Assembly (NCBI RefSeq): GCF_021129235.1
Contig: NZ_JAJOMA010000035.1
Span: 1 to 59,432 of the forward strand
Reading direction: 5' to 3'
Length of the DNA: 59,432 nucleotides
Origin: Kineosporia mesophila
GTDB lineage: Bacteria; Actinomycetota; Actinomycetes; Actinomycetales; Kineosporiaceae
Of this stretch, positions 27,575 to 35,739 are shown in pieces. The notes beneath the pieces were generated by a model, which had not been told where the DNA came from, ran no database searches, and was given only the letters and a program-made list of their open reading frames with translations. How positions within the stretch are numbered: position 1 is the first letter of the stretch; the number at the start of each line of letters is the position of its first letter. Position numbers and translations under genes: made by a program.

Positions 27575-29050
27575 TCAGTGTATGGCGCTCATCGTCGGCT
27601 GCTGGTCCCCGGCCGCGGCCCGGTCGCCCGGGGACACCTTGATCAGGGCCAGGGCGATGACCGAGGCCACCGCGCTGATGCCGGCGGCCCACCAGAAGAC
27701 TCCGACGTAGCCGTCGATCACGGCCTGGGCCGGGTTGGTCGACGGGTCACTGGTGAAGGCGTCGGCCACGAAGTCGGCGAACATGGTGGACAGGAAGGCG
27801 ATGCCGATCGATCCGCCGAGTTGCTGGGCGGTGTTCAGCGCGGCGGAGGCCACGCCGGTGTCCTGGGGGGCGATGCCCTGGGTGCCGGTGGCGAACGTGG
27901 TCGGGTACAGGATGCCTGCGCCCAGTCCGGCCACGATCAGGGCCGGGAGCACTCCGTCGGCGTAGCCGGAGGTGGTGTCGAGCTGGGCCAGGAGCACGGA
28001 GCCCCCCGCGACGAGGAACAGGCCCACGGGGATGAGGATGCGCGGGGTGATGCGGGGCAGCAGCATCGTGGCGGTGAGTCCGGACATGATGAAGATCGTG
28101 ATGTTCAGGGGCATGAAGGCCACGCCGGTCTTCATGGGCGAGTACTGCAGGTTCTGCTGCAGGTAGAAGGTCAGGAACAGGAACACACCGAACATCGTCA
28201 CGCTGAGCACGGCCAGACCCAGGAAGGCGCCGGCCCGCACCCGGTGGGTCAGCACCCGCAGGGGCAGCAGGGGGTGGGTGCCCCGGCTCTCGATCACGGC
28301 GAACGCCGCCACCAGGATCACACCGGCGATCAGGCAGGCCAGTGTCACCGCGGAGGTCCAGCCGTCCTGCTCGGCGCGGGAGACGCCGTAGACGATGAGG
28401 AACAGGCCCAGCGAAATGGTCAGCGCGCCGGGCACATCCAGCTTGGCTCGGGTGGCCGGGCGCTCGTCACGGTCGATCATGCGGGCCCCGAGTGCGGCGG
28501 GCAGGGCGAAGACGAGGTTGACCAGCAGGCACCAGCGCCACGACAGCAGGTCGGTGAGGGCTCCGCCCAGGAGCAGGCCGAGTCCGGCGCCGATACCGGC
28601 GATGGCGCTGAACACCCCGAAGGCCTTGCCGCGTTCGGCCGGGTCGGTGAACGTGGTGGCCACGATGGCCAGGGCGGCGGGTGCCAGCAGCGCGCCGAAC
28701 ATTCCCTGCAGGACCCGGGCGATCACGAGGAGCTCGAAGCTGTTGGCCAGGCCTCCGATCGCGGAGGCGGCGGCGAATCCGAGCAGGCCGACGACGAAGG
28801 CCAGGCGTCGTCCGAAGACGTCGCCCAGGCGCCCGCCGAGCAGGAGCAGCGCGCCGAAAGCGATGGCGTAGGCGCTGATCACCCACTGCCGCACATCGTC
28901 GCCGAAGCCCAGGTCGGTCTGGGCCGAGGGCAGGGCGATGTTGACGATGGTGGCGTCGAGCACGACCATCAGCTGGGCCACGCCGACGACGCCGAGCACC
29001 AGCCAGCGGCGGGGATTGGCGGTGGAGTGACTGTTTTCGGGCAAGGGCAC
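27575..29050 (-). CDS. MFS drug exporter, DHA2 (EmrB/QacA) family
   Basis: A 491-residue transporter with 14 predicted membrane helices. Family motifs are LDATIVNIALPSAQTDLG in helix 1 (motif D1), GGRLGDVFGRR (motif A, near residue 73), RVLQGMFGALLAPAALA (motif B) and GPxxGG-like GLGLLLGGALTD (motif C). It uses the proton gradient to export hydrophobic drugs or metabolites. The GTG start has GGAGGAGG upstream. No linked regulator faces it directly; the MarR at 30 kb is separated by MntP. Confidence 0.92.
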   Translation of the reverse strand: MPLPENSHSTANPRRWLVLGVVGVAQLMVVLDATIVNIALPSAQTDLGFGDDVRQWVISAYAIAFGALLLLGGRLGDVFGRRLAFVVGLLGFAAASAIGGLANSFELLVIARVLQGMFGALLAPAALAIVATTFTDPAERGKAFGVFSAIAGIGAGLGLLLGGALTDLLSWRWCLLVNLVFALPAALGARMIDRDERPATRAKLDVPGALTISLGLFLIVYGVSRAEQDGWTSAVTLACLIAGVILVAAFAVIESRGTHPLLPLRVLTHRVRAGAFLGLAVLSVTMFGVFLFLTFYLQQNLQYSPMKTGVAFMPLNITIFIMSGLTATMLLPRITPRILIPVGLFLVAGGSVLLAQLDTTSGYADGVLPALIVAGLGAGILYPTTFATGTQGIAPQDTGVASAALNTAQQLGGSIGIAFLSTMFADFVADAFTSDPSTNPAQAVIDGYVGVFWWAAGISAVASVIALALIKVSPGDRAAAGDQQPTMSAIH

Positions 29051-29258
29051 GTGCCCTCCTCCTTGGCAGATGTCTCCCCCGGAAGGGAGATCTCGTCAGT
29101 GGTGGAGGTCGCGCCCGAGCCCCGGCGTGTGAATGACCCTACATTTCCGGCGAGCCGAAGATTCTCGGACAAGGCAGGACCGGAAGCGCAGTGGAACGGG
29201 GAGGAATCTAGGAGACGATGTTCCGAGGAGTCAAGCGATGCTTCAAAAGGATTGTCCC

Positions 29259-29277
29259 AGGGAGATACTCGCTCCCT
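29259..29277 (-). terminator. Short hairpin after mntP
   Basis: AGGGAG-ATACTCG-CTCCCT, 2 bp after the mntP stop. The 6-bp stem is modest. The rest of 29051-29258 holds the MFS promoter region with no recognised operator. Confidence 0.4.
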
Positions 29278-29279
29278 CC

Positions 29280-29843
29280 TCAGAAGACGCCGAGATGGGT
29301 GAGGAGGATCCGGGTTCCGATGACGATCAGGATGACACCGCCGGCGATCTCCGCGGGGCGGCCGATGCGTCCTCCGGCCTGCCGGCCGATGATGACGCCG
29401 ATCAGGGTGAGGGCCGTCGTGATGGCCCCGATGAGGGCCACCGCGGGCAGGATGGACACGCTGAGGAAGGCGAAGCTGATGCCGACGGCCAGGGCGTCGA
29501 TGCTCGTGGCCACGGAGAGCACCAGGAGTTCGCGGAGCCCGATGCTGTCGGAGGTGTCTTCGTCCTCGTCGGGGGAGAGGGCCTCGCGGATCATTTTCAC
29601 GCCGATGAGGCCCAGCAGGCCGAACGCGATCCAGTGGTCGATCCCGGTGATGTAGCTGCTGAAGCTGCGCGCCAGGAGCCAGCCGGCCAGGGGCATCAAC
29701 GCCTGGAACAGCCCGAAGCCGATCGCGAGACCCCCGGCGTCGCGAACGGTCAGGTGCTTCAGGTGCAGGCCCTTGGCGACGGCGACGGCGAACGCATCGG
29801 CAGATACGCCCACCGCGATGATCAGGAGCGTGAGGAACGACAT
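29280..29843 (-). CDS. mntP: Manganese efflux pump MntP
   Basis: A 187-residue inner-membrane protein with six helices in two inverted three-helix repeats. Each repeat carries its conserved acidic motif: SADAFAVAVAKG in helix 1 and SIDALAVGISFAF in helix 4, the Asp residues needed for Mn2+ export. DHWIAFGLLGLIGVKM is also typical. It lowers toxic manganese. I looked in the 115-bp leader for a yybP-ykoY Mn riboswitch and could not confirm one. The upstream gene is a MarR regulator ending with its own terminator. Confidence 0.93.
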   Translation of the reverse strand: MSFLTLLIIAVGVSADAFAVAVAKGLHLKHLTVRDAGGLAIGFGLFQALMPLAGWLLARSFSSYITGIDHWIAFGLLGLIGVKMIREALSPDEDEDTSDSIGLRELLVLSVATSIDALAVGISFAFLSVSILPAVALIGAITTALTLIGVIIGRQAGGRIGRPAEIAGGVILIVIGTRILLTHLGVF

Positions 29844-29925
29844 GGCGGGTGGGGAGCCTTTCGGGTGTACGGGAGCCGAGGTGTCAGGGATGCATCGGCA
29901 CCATCGGCCCCACAGTTTCGCCCAT

Positions 29926-29948
29926 CCGGGCGCTCACGGTGCGCCCGG
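29926..29948 (-). terminator. Hairpin after the MarR gene
   Basis: CCGGGCGC-TCACGGT-GCGCCCGG, a perfect 8-bp stem 10 bp past the MarR stop. It separates the MarR transcript from mntP. Confidence 0.6.
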
Positions 29949-29958
29949 TCCCCTCCGG

Positions 29959-30405
29959 TCAGGGTTGCGGCCGGTCTTGATCGGAGGCCAGCCGCAGCAG
30001 GATCTCGTTCAGCGTTGCTGTCTCGGTGGCGCTGAGGCCCAGCCGATCGGGCTGGTTGGCGGCGTGGACCAGCGGCCACACCACCGACATCAGGTCATGA
30101 CCGGCGGTGGTCAGGGTGAGGGGGTTACGGCGTCCCTTGGAGCGCCCCTCCGATCGGCTGATCAGACCGCGGTGCACCAGGCCGTCCAGGACGCCGCTGA
30201 TCGATTGCGGCCGCACCAGTACTTCGCGGGCCAGCTGGGCCTGGGTCATCGGGGTGCCGGTGCTCAGATGGGTCAGCACCCCGAACTGAACCGGGGAGAG
30301 CCCGTGTTCGGCGAACAACTGCGTCAGTTCACGCTGGGCCCGGTGCGCGGCCCGGATCAGCGACCACGTGACCAGAGCGTCGATGTCGTGCGTTGTCAAC
30401 TTCAC
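29959..30405 (-). CDS. MarR-family transcriptional regulator
   Basis: A 148-residue regulator. The winged helix spans about residues 50-105 (TQAQLAREVLVRPQSISGVLDGLVHRGLI, then a basic wing RSEGRSKGRRNPLTLT). It is flanked by N- and C-terminal dimerisation helices. The start is GTG at 30405, with a GGAGG-containing stretch at a rather long spacing. It is divergent from an NmrA-like gene 72 bp away with an inverted repeat between, so the NmrA-like protein is its likely target. Confidence 0.88.
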   Translation of the reverse strand: MKLTTHDIDALVTWSLIRAAHRAQRELTQLFAEHGLSPVQFGVLTHLSTGTPMTQAQLAREVLVRPQSISGVLDGLVHRGLISRSEGRSKGRRNPLTLTTAGHDLMSVVWPLVHAANQPDRLGLSATETATLNEILLRLASDQDRPQP

Positions 30406-30438
30406 GGTCGACTTGCCACCTCCTTCGTCAGAGCTCAG

Positions 30439-30453
30439 CCTGTCACCAACAGG
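30439..30453. promoter_or_regulatory. Inverted repeat between MarR and NmrA-like genes
   Basis: CCTGT-CACCA-ACAGG, located centrally in the 72-bp divergent region. It is a candidate MarR operator. Confidence 0.45.
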
Positions 30454-30477
30454 TTCCTGCTACTGAAGGAGGTCGGC

Positions 30478-31419
30478 GTGTGCGCATCTGAATCCCCTGA
30501 CCCGTCATCGCGTGACCGGGGCGGTCGCTCCGGTCCGGTCCTGGTCATCGGGGCCACCGGTGACATCGGCCGGGTGCTCGTCGAGGAGCTGCTGGGCGAC
30601 GGGACGTCGTTCCGGGTCATGAGCCGGCGCCCCGAACAGGTACGCGCCTTCGCCGAGCGTGGTATCGATGCGGTCCTAGCCAGTTTTGAGGACGCTGACA
30701 GCTTGCGGGTGGCCCTGCGGGACTGCGATCAGGTGTTCTTGAACGCGCCCGTCGGAGTGCAGCAGTACCAGCAGATGCGCCTGGCCGTCGACGCCGCCGT
30801 CGAGTCCGGTGTGCGGCACGTCGTGAAGGTCTCCGCCTCCGATGCCAATCCCCGCTCGGCCATTCCCTGGGCGCGCAACCACGCTCTGGCCGATGAGTAT
30901 CTCCGGGGCAGTGGTCTGGCCTGGACCGTTCTGAAAGCCTCTGCCTTCACTCAGAATCTGCTCACGGAAGCATCGGCCATCCGTCGCGGGTGGCTGCCCC
31001 AGACCAGTGGTCACGGAGCGACCGCCTGGGTCGATGTGGCCGACATCGCCGCGGTCGCCGCCCGCGTGCTGGCTGATCGGGAGCTGCGGGGCGCAGCTGG
31101 TGAGCACGGCCGCACCTACCTGCTCACGGGTGACCGACCCCTGTCCTACCCGGAGGTCGCCGAGATTCTGAGCACCGCGCTCGGGCACCGGGTGCGGTAC
31201 GTCCACCTACCCGCGCCGGCCTTCTACGGGGCACTGCGTGCGAGCGGCCTGCCCGCCTGGCAGGCCCGGGGGCTGGTGCATCAATTCGTGGACGTGGTGC
31301 GGCGTGGACAGGATGGCGGGCGACTCTGCAGCCGCGACATTCCCGATCTGCTGGGGCGGCCCGCCATCACGATCGCCGACTTCGCGGCGAGGCATCGCGC
31401 CGAACTCAGCGCCGCGTGA
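30478..31419 (+). CDS. NmrA-like NAD(P)-binding oxidoreductase
   Basis: A 313-residue atypical SDR. After a short polar leader the Rossmann motif VLVIGATGDIGRVLVEELL lies near residue 21. It is followed by FRVMSRRPEQVRAFAERG, VFLNAPV and the conserved HVVKVSASDA. It matches the NmrA/NAD(P)H:quinone-oxidoreductase-like group, which senses NAD(P) or reduces quinones. The GTG start is fixed by a full AAGGAGG five bases upstream; a long upstream extension of the frame is spurious. The gene is divergent from the MarR gene. A duplicated copy of its last codons lies downstream. Confidence 0.86.
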   Translation: MCASESPDPSSRDRGGRSGPVLVIGATGDIGRVLVEELLGDGTSFRVMSRRPEQVRAFAERGIDAVLASFEDADSLRVALRDCDQVFLNAPVGVQQYQQMRLAVDAAVESGVRHVVKVSASDANPRSAIPWARNHALADEYLRGSGLAWTVLKASAFTQNLLTEASAIRRGWLPQTSGHGATAWVDVADIAAVAARVLADRELRGAAGEHGRTYLLTGDRPLSYPEVAEILSTALGHRVRYVHLPAPAFYGALRASGLPAWQARGLVHQFVDVVRRGQDGGRLCSRDIPDLLGRPAITIADFAARHRAELSAA

Positions 31420-31451
31420 ACGGTGAGGCCGAGGCTCGGCTCCCCGGCCCG

Positions 31452-31494
31452 CTGGGGCGCTCCGCCGTCACGATCGCCTTCTTCGCGATGTAGC
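31452..31494 (+). pseudogene. Duplicated 3' fragment of the NmrA-like gene
   Basis: This stretch repeats 31351-31393 with most bases conserved (CTGGGGCG..CCGCC.TCACGATCGCC..CTTCGCG), 101 bp downstream. It reads LGRSAVTIAFFAM then stop, against LGRPAITIADFAARH in the intact gene. It is probably the leftover tail of a lost tandem paralogue. Confidence 0.5.
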
Positions 31495-31549
31495 CGAGCG
31501 CCCCCGGGTGCGGCGGTTCGGCCGCCGGCAGCCGTCCCGATCCGCTGGC

Positions 31550-32269
31550 TCAGTTCCCTCCGAGGGCGGCGAAGATCTTCGCGTAGCGTTCCTTCGGGTC
31601 GAGGGTGAGCCCGGACTTCACGAACTTCGCCCAGTCGTCGGCCAGTACCTCCTGCGCGCCCGACTCGATCGCATCCAGGCCGGCACCCGCGAGGTCGGCC
31701 GGGTGGATCTTCGGCGCGTCCAGGCCCTTGCTCATGTCGGTGTCGACCAGTCCCATGTGCACGCCGACGACGTGGGTGCCCTGTGCCGCGAGCTCGAGGC
31801 GGGTGCTGTCGGTCAGCATCCACGCCGCTGCCTTCGACGCCGCGTAGGCACCTCCGTTGGGAACGGAGAACCAGGACAGGGCGGAGACGACGTTGAGAAT
31901 GGCGCCGCCCCCGTTGGCCCCCAGGATCGGGGCGAAGGCCCTGGTCAGCAGGAGTGTGCCGTAGAAGTTGGTGTCCATCTCCCGACGGATGCCCGCCTCG
32001 TCCCCCGTGATCAGCGACGTGCCCGTGGAGATCCCGGCGTTGTTGATCAGGACCTGCACGTCACCCGCGACGCGGGCGGCGGCCTCGATCTGGCCGCGAT
32101 CGGTGATGTCGAGGGCGATCGGCTCGACGCCGTCGGTCTTGAGCGAGCTCACGTCACGGGCGGCGGCGTAGATCTTGGCGGCCCCGCGTTCCTTGAGCAG
32201 GTGGACGAACTCGGCACCGATGCCCCGGTTCGCACCGGTGACGAGGACGACTGCGTCTTTCAGCTCCAC
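31550..32269 (-). CDS. Short-chain dehydrogenase/reductase
   Basis: A 239-residue classical SDR. VTGANRGIG lies at residues 10-18, LDITD after strand 3, NNAGIS near 77, VVSALSWFSV near 127 with the catalytic Ser, and YAASKAA near 145. The GTG start is preceded by GGGATC at good spacing. The gene is divergent from a TetR gene with inverted half-sites between, the common arrangement for a TetR-regulated SDR. The substrate is unknown. Confidence 0.9.
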   Translation of the reverse strand: MELKDAVVLVTGANRGIGAEFVHLLKERGAAKIYAAARDVSSLKTDGVEPIALDITDRGQIEAAARVAGDVQVLINNAGISTGTSLITGDEAGIRREMDTNFYGTLLLTRAFAPILGANGGGAILNVVSALSWFSVPNGGAYAASKAAAWMLTDSTRLELAAQGTHVVGVHMGLVDTDMSKGLDAPKIHPADLAGAGLDAIESGAQEVLADDWAKFVKSGLTLDPKERYAKIFAALGGN

Positions 32270-32283
32270 GACGATCCCATTCT

Positions 32284-32337
32284 GTAGCGATCACTATTGA
32301 TGTCGCGGACGCTATCACATTCCATAGTGGTAACTAC
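32284..32337. promoter_or_regulatory. Inverted half-sites between SDR and TetR genes
   Basis: GTAGCGATCACTAT (32284-32297) and the reverse complement of 32324-32337 (GTAGTTACCACTAT) agree at 11 of 14 bases. The core is CACTAT/ATAGTG. The two halves lie between the divergent starts, 26 bp apart, and are a plausible TetR target. Confidence 0.5.
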
Positions 32338-32351
32338 GTTATGATGGCGGC

Positions 32352-32936
32352 ATGGCCGGCCGACCACGGAGCTTCGATCGCGACGCAGCCCTCGCCGCTG
32401 CCGTCGAGCAGTTCTGGCGCGAGGGGTACGAGGCGACGTCCATCGCGACGCTCACCTCGGCCATGGGCGTGTCGCCCCCGAGCCTCTACGCCGCCTTCGG
32501 CGACAAGAACCGCCTCTTCGAAGAGGCCTCGGCCGCCTACTTCCGGCTCACGTGCGAAGGGCTCGACCGGGCGGCGGAACTGCCGACGGCACGCGAGGCG
32601 ATCGTGCGCATGCTCGACGACACCGCCCACGCCCACACCCGAGCGGCAACACCCCCCGGCTGCCTGATGCTGACCGAGCCCCGGCTCACCGCCCAGCGTG
32701 AGGAGCTCCACCAGCGGCTCCTGGACCGGCTGGATCGTGGGGTGAAGGACGGCGACGTGCCGCCCGGCGCCCGCACCGACCGCCTCGCCTCGTTCCTCGT
32801 GGCGGTCCTGCGGGGCATGTCCGGCTGCGCCCGTGACGGTGGCACCCTCGAAGACCTCCAGGAGATCGCCGAGACCGCAATGGCAGCGTTTCCGGCGCAG
32901 CCCGAAAAGGCTGTACGGAGGCCGACTTCACCCTGA
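32352..32936 (+). CDS. TetR/AcrR-family transcriptional regulator
   Basis: A 194-residue protein. The N-terminus AGRPRSFDRDAALAAAVEQF leads into the helix-turn-helix TSIATLTSAMGVSPPSLYAAF (about residues 29-49) and FGDKNRLFEEA. The C-terminal part (PPGCLMLTEPRL near 100) matches the TetR_C group seen in YxaF/LmrA-like repressors. No clear Shine-Dalgarno precedes the ATG, so the transcript may be leaderless. It probably represses itself and the divergent SDR. Confidence 0.88.
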   Translation: MAGRPRSFDRDAALAAAVEQFWREGYEATSIATLTSAMGVSPPSLYAAFGDKNRLFEEASAAYFRLTCEGLDRAAELPTAREAIVRMLDDTAHAHTRAATPPGCLMLTEPRLTAQREELHQRLLDRLDRGVKDGDVPPGARTDRLASFLVAVLRGMSGCARDGGTLEDLQEIAETAMAAFPAQPEKAVRRPTSP

Positions 32937-32968
32937 AGTGAGGTTGCCGCGCCGCGACATCGGCTCGA

Positions 32969-33472
32969 TCACCAGCCCCAGCTGCCGGCTCCGCCCTTGA
33001 ACGGGCCCACCACGTCATCGGTGATCCAGCCGCCGTAGAAGCCTCCCTCCTGCGGGCGCACCCGCTCCCCGTCCACCGTGCACTCCAAGTGGGCCGGATA
33101 ACCGGTCAGCGCGCCCGCCAGGTCCGCGAACCGGGCCGTCGGGGTCTCGTACGACCACATGGCCGCGGGCAGCTCCCCGTCCGCGGTGACGACGTCCCAG
33201 TAGGTGGCCGCACCTTTCCACTCGCACAGCGTCGATGTCGCCCGTGAGCGTCGAAGCACTCCGGGGGCGATGTCATCGCGAGGGATGTACCAGGTCGGCG
33301 GATGCGACGTCTCCAGCACCCGCCAGGCTCGGTCGGTCTCGGCGATCAGGGTGTCACCGAGCCGGACCGTCACCCGCTTCGTACTGGACACCAGCGCCGG
33401 TGGGCGCGGGTAGTCCCAGACCGACTCCTGCCCGGGGTCGATCGGATCGGGGGTCACGGGTCGACGGCTCAT
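32969..33472 (-). CDS. DUF427 domain-containing protein
   Basis: A protein of about 167 residues. The DUF427 domain covers most of it: SVWDYPRPP, VRLGDTLIAETDRAWRVLETSHPPTWY, LCEWKGAATYWDV and WSYETPT are its typical conserved segments. The family has a compact beta fold and no established biochemical role. A TTG four codons upstream with a better spaced GAGG is an alternative start. The gene stands alone between TetR and YbaK genes. Confidence 0.85.
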   Translation of the reverse strand: MSRRPVTPDPIDPGQESVWDYPRPPALVSSTKRVTVRLGDTLIAETDRAWRVLETSHPPTWYIPRDDIAPGVLRRSRATSTLCEWKGAATYWDVVTADGELPAAMWSYETPTARFADLAGALTGYPAHLECTVDGERVRPQEGGFYGGWITDDVVGPFKGGAGSWGW

Positions 33473-33554
33473 GCCTCGATTCAAGCCCCGACCTCGCAGA
33501 AGCGCGAGTGTGCTTGCCTGATCGTCGATGGCCGGCCCGGGCGCCCGCCGGCTG

Positions 33555-34043
33555 TCAGTCGGCAGCGACTTTCAGCACCGATCCACGGGTGAGCGAAACC
33601 AGTTCGTCGAAGGTCAGGGGAACAACGGTGTGGGGCGTGCCGCCTGCTGTCCAGATCGTCTCGTAATCGTTCAGCGCCTCGTCGATGACGGTCCTCACCG
33701 GGGACGGATGGCCGATGGGCGCGACACCACCGATCGCCTGTCCGGTGATCGCTCGAACCTGCTTGGCCGAAGCCATTTCGATGCTCGACGCGGACAGCTG
33801 AGTCGCCAGGAAGTCCGTGTCCACCCGGTGCCGGCCGCTGGTCATGACCAGTACCGGCTCGCCGTCGGACAGGAAGAGCAGGCTGCTGCCGATGGCTCCG
33901 ACCTCGCAGTCGAGAGCTGCGGCCGCCTCGGCCGCGGTGCGCGCGGAGTCCGGCAGTTCGCGCACAGTGGCGCCCAGGCCGGCGTCGGCGATCGCGCGCT
34001 GCACGATCTGGCTCCGCCCGGGCAGGGCGTTGGGGTCACTCAT
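33555..34043 (-). CDS. YbaK/EbsC-family aminoacyl-tRNA deacylase-like protein
   Basis: A 162-residue single-domain protein of the YbaK/ProX editing family. Characteristic pieces are TAAEAAAALDCEVGAIGSSLLF near residue 36, the Lys-containing SAKQVRAITGQAIGGVAPIGH near 92 and GGTPHTVVPLTFDELVSLT. Relatives hydrolyse mischarged Cys-, Ala- or Pro-tRNA. GGAG precedes the ATG. The first 8 bp overlap the upstream XRE-cupin gene, so the two form a coupled operon. Confidence 0.88.
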   Translation of the reverse strand: MSDPNALPGRSQIVQRAIADAGLGATVRELPDSARTAAEAAAALDCEVGAIGSSLLFLSDGEPVLVMTSGRHRVDTDFLATQLSASSIEMASAKQVRAITGQAIGGVAPIGHPSPVRTVIDEALNDYETIWTAGGTPHTVVPLTFDELVSLTRGSVLKVAAD

Positions 34044-34653
34044 GGTGGTCTCCTGTCGTTTCCGGTGTGAGGGGATAGCGCATCACCAGGACGGTGGTGC
34101 TGTGGTGGGCCAGCCCTTCGTAGACGTGGTCCTGGTCGCCGGGGAAGGTGTGGCTCTGCCCGCTGGTGAGATGGGCCGGATCGTCAGTGGGCCCGACCGC
34201 GACCTCTCCGCTGACGACGGTGATGCTCTCGATCACGCCCGCTGTGTGGCCGGGGGACTGCCTGCGCCCCTGGCCGACCGTCATCCGGTAGACCTCGACG
34301 AGTTCGGCCGGTTCGGTCCATCGCCCGATGAGCTCGGCGTCGATGTTCTGCCCGTGGGCCTGTGGTCCAGGCGGCCGGCCCGGCCCGAGGTCGCCGCTGG
34401 TCGCCACGAGGAGATCGCCCAACGGCACGGACAGCGCCGTGGTGATCGCGAACAGCGTGTCCAGGGTGGGGTTTCGCTGGCCGCGTTCGAGTTCGGAGAG
34501 CGTCCCCTTCCCGAGGCGGGTGGCCGCGGCGAGTGCGGTCAGCGACAGGCCGCGCTGGGTGCGCAGGTCTTTGATGCGGTCTCCGACCGATGCGGAGAGG
34601 TCGGGGAAGGAGGTGGGTTCGGCTCCTGGGGGGCGGGGCTGACGGGGTGGCAT
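34036..34653 (-). CDS. XRE-family regulator with C-terminal cupin
   Basis: A 205-residue regulator. The Cro/C1 helix-turn-helix (LSLTALAAATRLGKGTLSELE, about residues 36-56, then RGQRNPTLDTL) is followed by a cupin small-molecule domain (about 120-195, GVIESITVVSGEVAVGP). It is first in an operon with the YbaK-like gene. Two abutting palindromes just upstream of its start are the probable autoregulatory site. Confidence 0.9.
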   Translation of the reverse strand: MPPRQPRPPGAEPTSFPDLSASVGDRIKDLRTQRGLSLTALAAATRLGKGTLSELERGQRNPTLDTLFAITTALSVPLGDLLVATSGDLGPGRPPGPQAHGQNIDAELIGRWTEPAELVEVYRMTVGQGRRQSPGHTAGVIESITVVSGEVAVGPTDDPAHLTSGQSHTFPGDQDHVYEGLAHHSTTVLVMRYPLTPETTGDHHE

Positions 34654-34667
34654 GAAGACACCCTAGC

Positions 34668-34699
34668 GTTCTATGAACAGAACGTTCCATAGATAGAAC
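34668..34699. promoter_or_regulatory. Tandem palindromic operator upstream of the XRE-cupin gene
   Basis: Two 16-bp units abut exactly: GTTCT-ATGAAC-AGAAC (34668-34683) and GTTCC-ATAGAT-AGAAC (34684-34699). They begin 15 bp before the XRE-cupin start. Adjacent copies suggest cooperative binding of two dimers. Confidence 0.65.
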
Positions 34700-34863
34700 G
34701 AGGGAGTTGCCGTGCCCGTGGGTCGTCTGCACCACATCCCCATGCCGACATCCTCCGCTCGCAGTCGCGGTGGATCATGCGATCATGCACAGGAGAATCC
34801 TGTGGAGCCGCGAGCTTCTCGGCCTCCGACGTACGTGGGACAGCTGAAGATCCGGGGGTGGAG

Positions 34864-35739
34864 ATGTCTGACACCACACGGGCAGCGAAGGCCGCGCTCG
34901 CGGTCACCGAATCGCTCGCCCTGCCGGCCCATGACGCGATCGTCATTCAAGATTCGAACAGACTGACACTGCGGCTGGCTCCCTGCGACACTCTCGCCCG
35001 CGTCGCCCCACCGGGCCATGAGGCCGCCTCGTTCGAGGTCGAGCTCACTCAACGGCTCACCGAGGTCGGATGCCCGGTGGGCGCCTTGGAGCCGCGGGCG
35101 GACGCGCGCGTGTACACGCACGACGGCTTCGCGGTGACGCTGTGGACCTACTACGAGCCCGTCGCACATCACGTCTCGCCGGCCGACTACGCCGAGACCT
35201 TGGAACATCTGCACGCCGGCATGCGCGAGGTGGATGTGCCGAGCCCGCGATTCATCGATCGGATAGCGGAGGCGGAAGAAGTCGTCGTCAACCCGAAGCT
35301 CTCGCCAGGCCTCGCCGACACGGACCGTTCCTTCCTGGGCGGCCGGCTTGCCGGCCTGTCGCAAGCGATCAAGAAACGAGGTGCCGCAGAGCAGATGCTG
35401 CACGGCGAGCCTCATCCAGGCAATGTGCTCGGCACGCAGAACGGCCTGCTGTTCATCGACCTGGAAACAACCTGTCGCGGACCCGTCGAATTCGACCTCG
35501 CCCACGTCCCGCAGGCAGTCTGCGAGCACTACCCGAACATCGACCAAGAACTGCTGGACGACTGCCGACCACTCGTCCTGGCGATGGTCGCCGCCTGGCG
35601 CTGGAAGCGCGGCGACCGGTTCCCGAACGGGAGATTCTTCGGAGAAGAGCTTTTGCGCGCACTACGCAACGGCCCACCCTGGCCGACACTCGACATTGTC
35701 AACGCAGGTGTGGGACTGTCCGAAAACCAGCCGAACTGA
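34864..35739 (+). CDS. Aminoglycoside phosphotransferase-family protein
   Basis: A 291-residue kinase-like protein. The catalytic loop reads MLHGEPHPGNVLG near residue 178 and the metal-binding segment LLFIDLETTCRGPVEFDLAH near 195, with Asp-Leu-Glu replacing the usual Asp-Phe-Asp. The N-terminal lobe is divergent. Members phosphorylate small molecules (antibiotics, choline, homoserine and others), so resistance should not be assumed. A G-rich site precedes the ATG at 34864. It is separated by 180 bp from the XRE operator on the opposite strand. Confidence 0.8.
   Translation: MSDTTRAAKAALAVTESLALPAHDAIVIQDSNRLTLRLAPCDTLARVAPPGHEAASFEVELTQRLTEVGCPVGALEPRADARVYTHDGFAVTLWTYYEPVAHHVSPADYAETLEHLHAGMREVDVPSPRFIDRIAEAEEVVVNPKLSPGLADTDRSFLGGRLAGLSQAIKKRGAAEQMLHGEPHPGNVLGTQNGLLFIDLETTCRGPVEFDLAHVPQAVCEHYPNIDQELLDDCRPLVLAMVAAWRWKRGDRFPNGRFFGEELLRALRNGPPWPTLDIVNAGVGLSENQPN

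Noticed and set aside
27515-29302. 595-codon plus-strand frame opposite the MFS exporter
   Set aside because: Gly/Gln/His-rich shadow; all MFS motifs are on the minus strand.
29844-29958. yybP-ykoY manganese riboswitch before mntP
   Set aside because: I looked for the conserved loop sequences in the leader and could not match them; the only clear hairpin is the MarR terminator.
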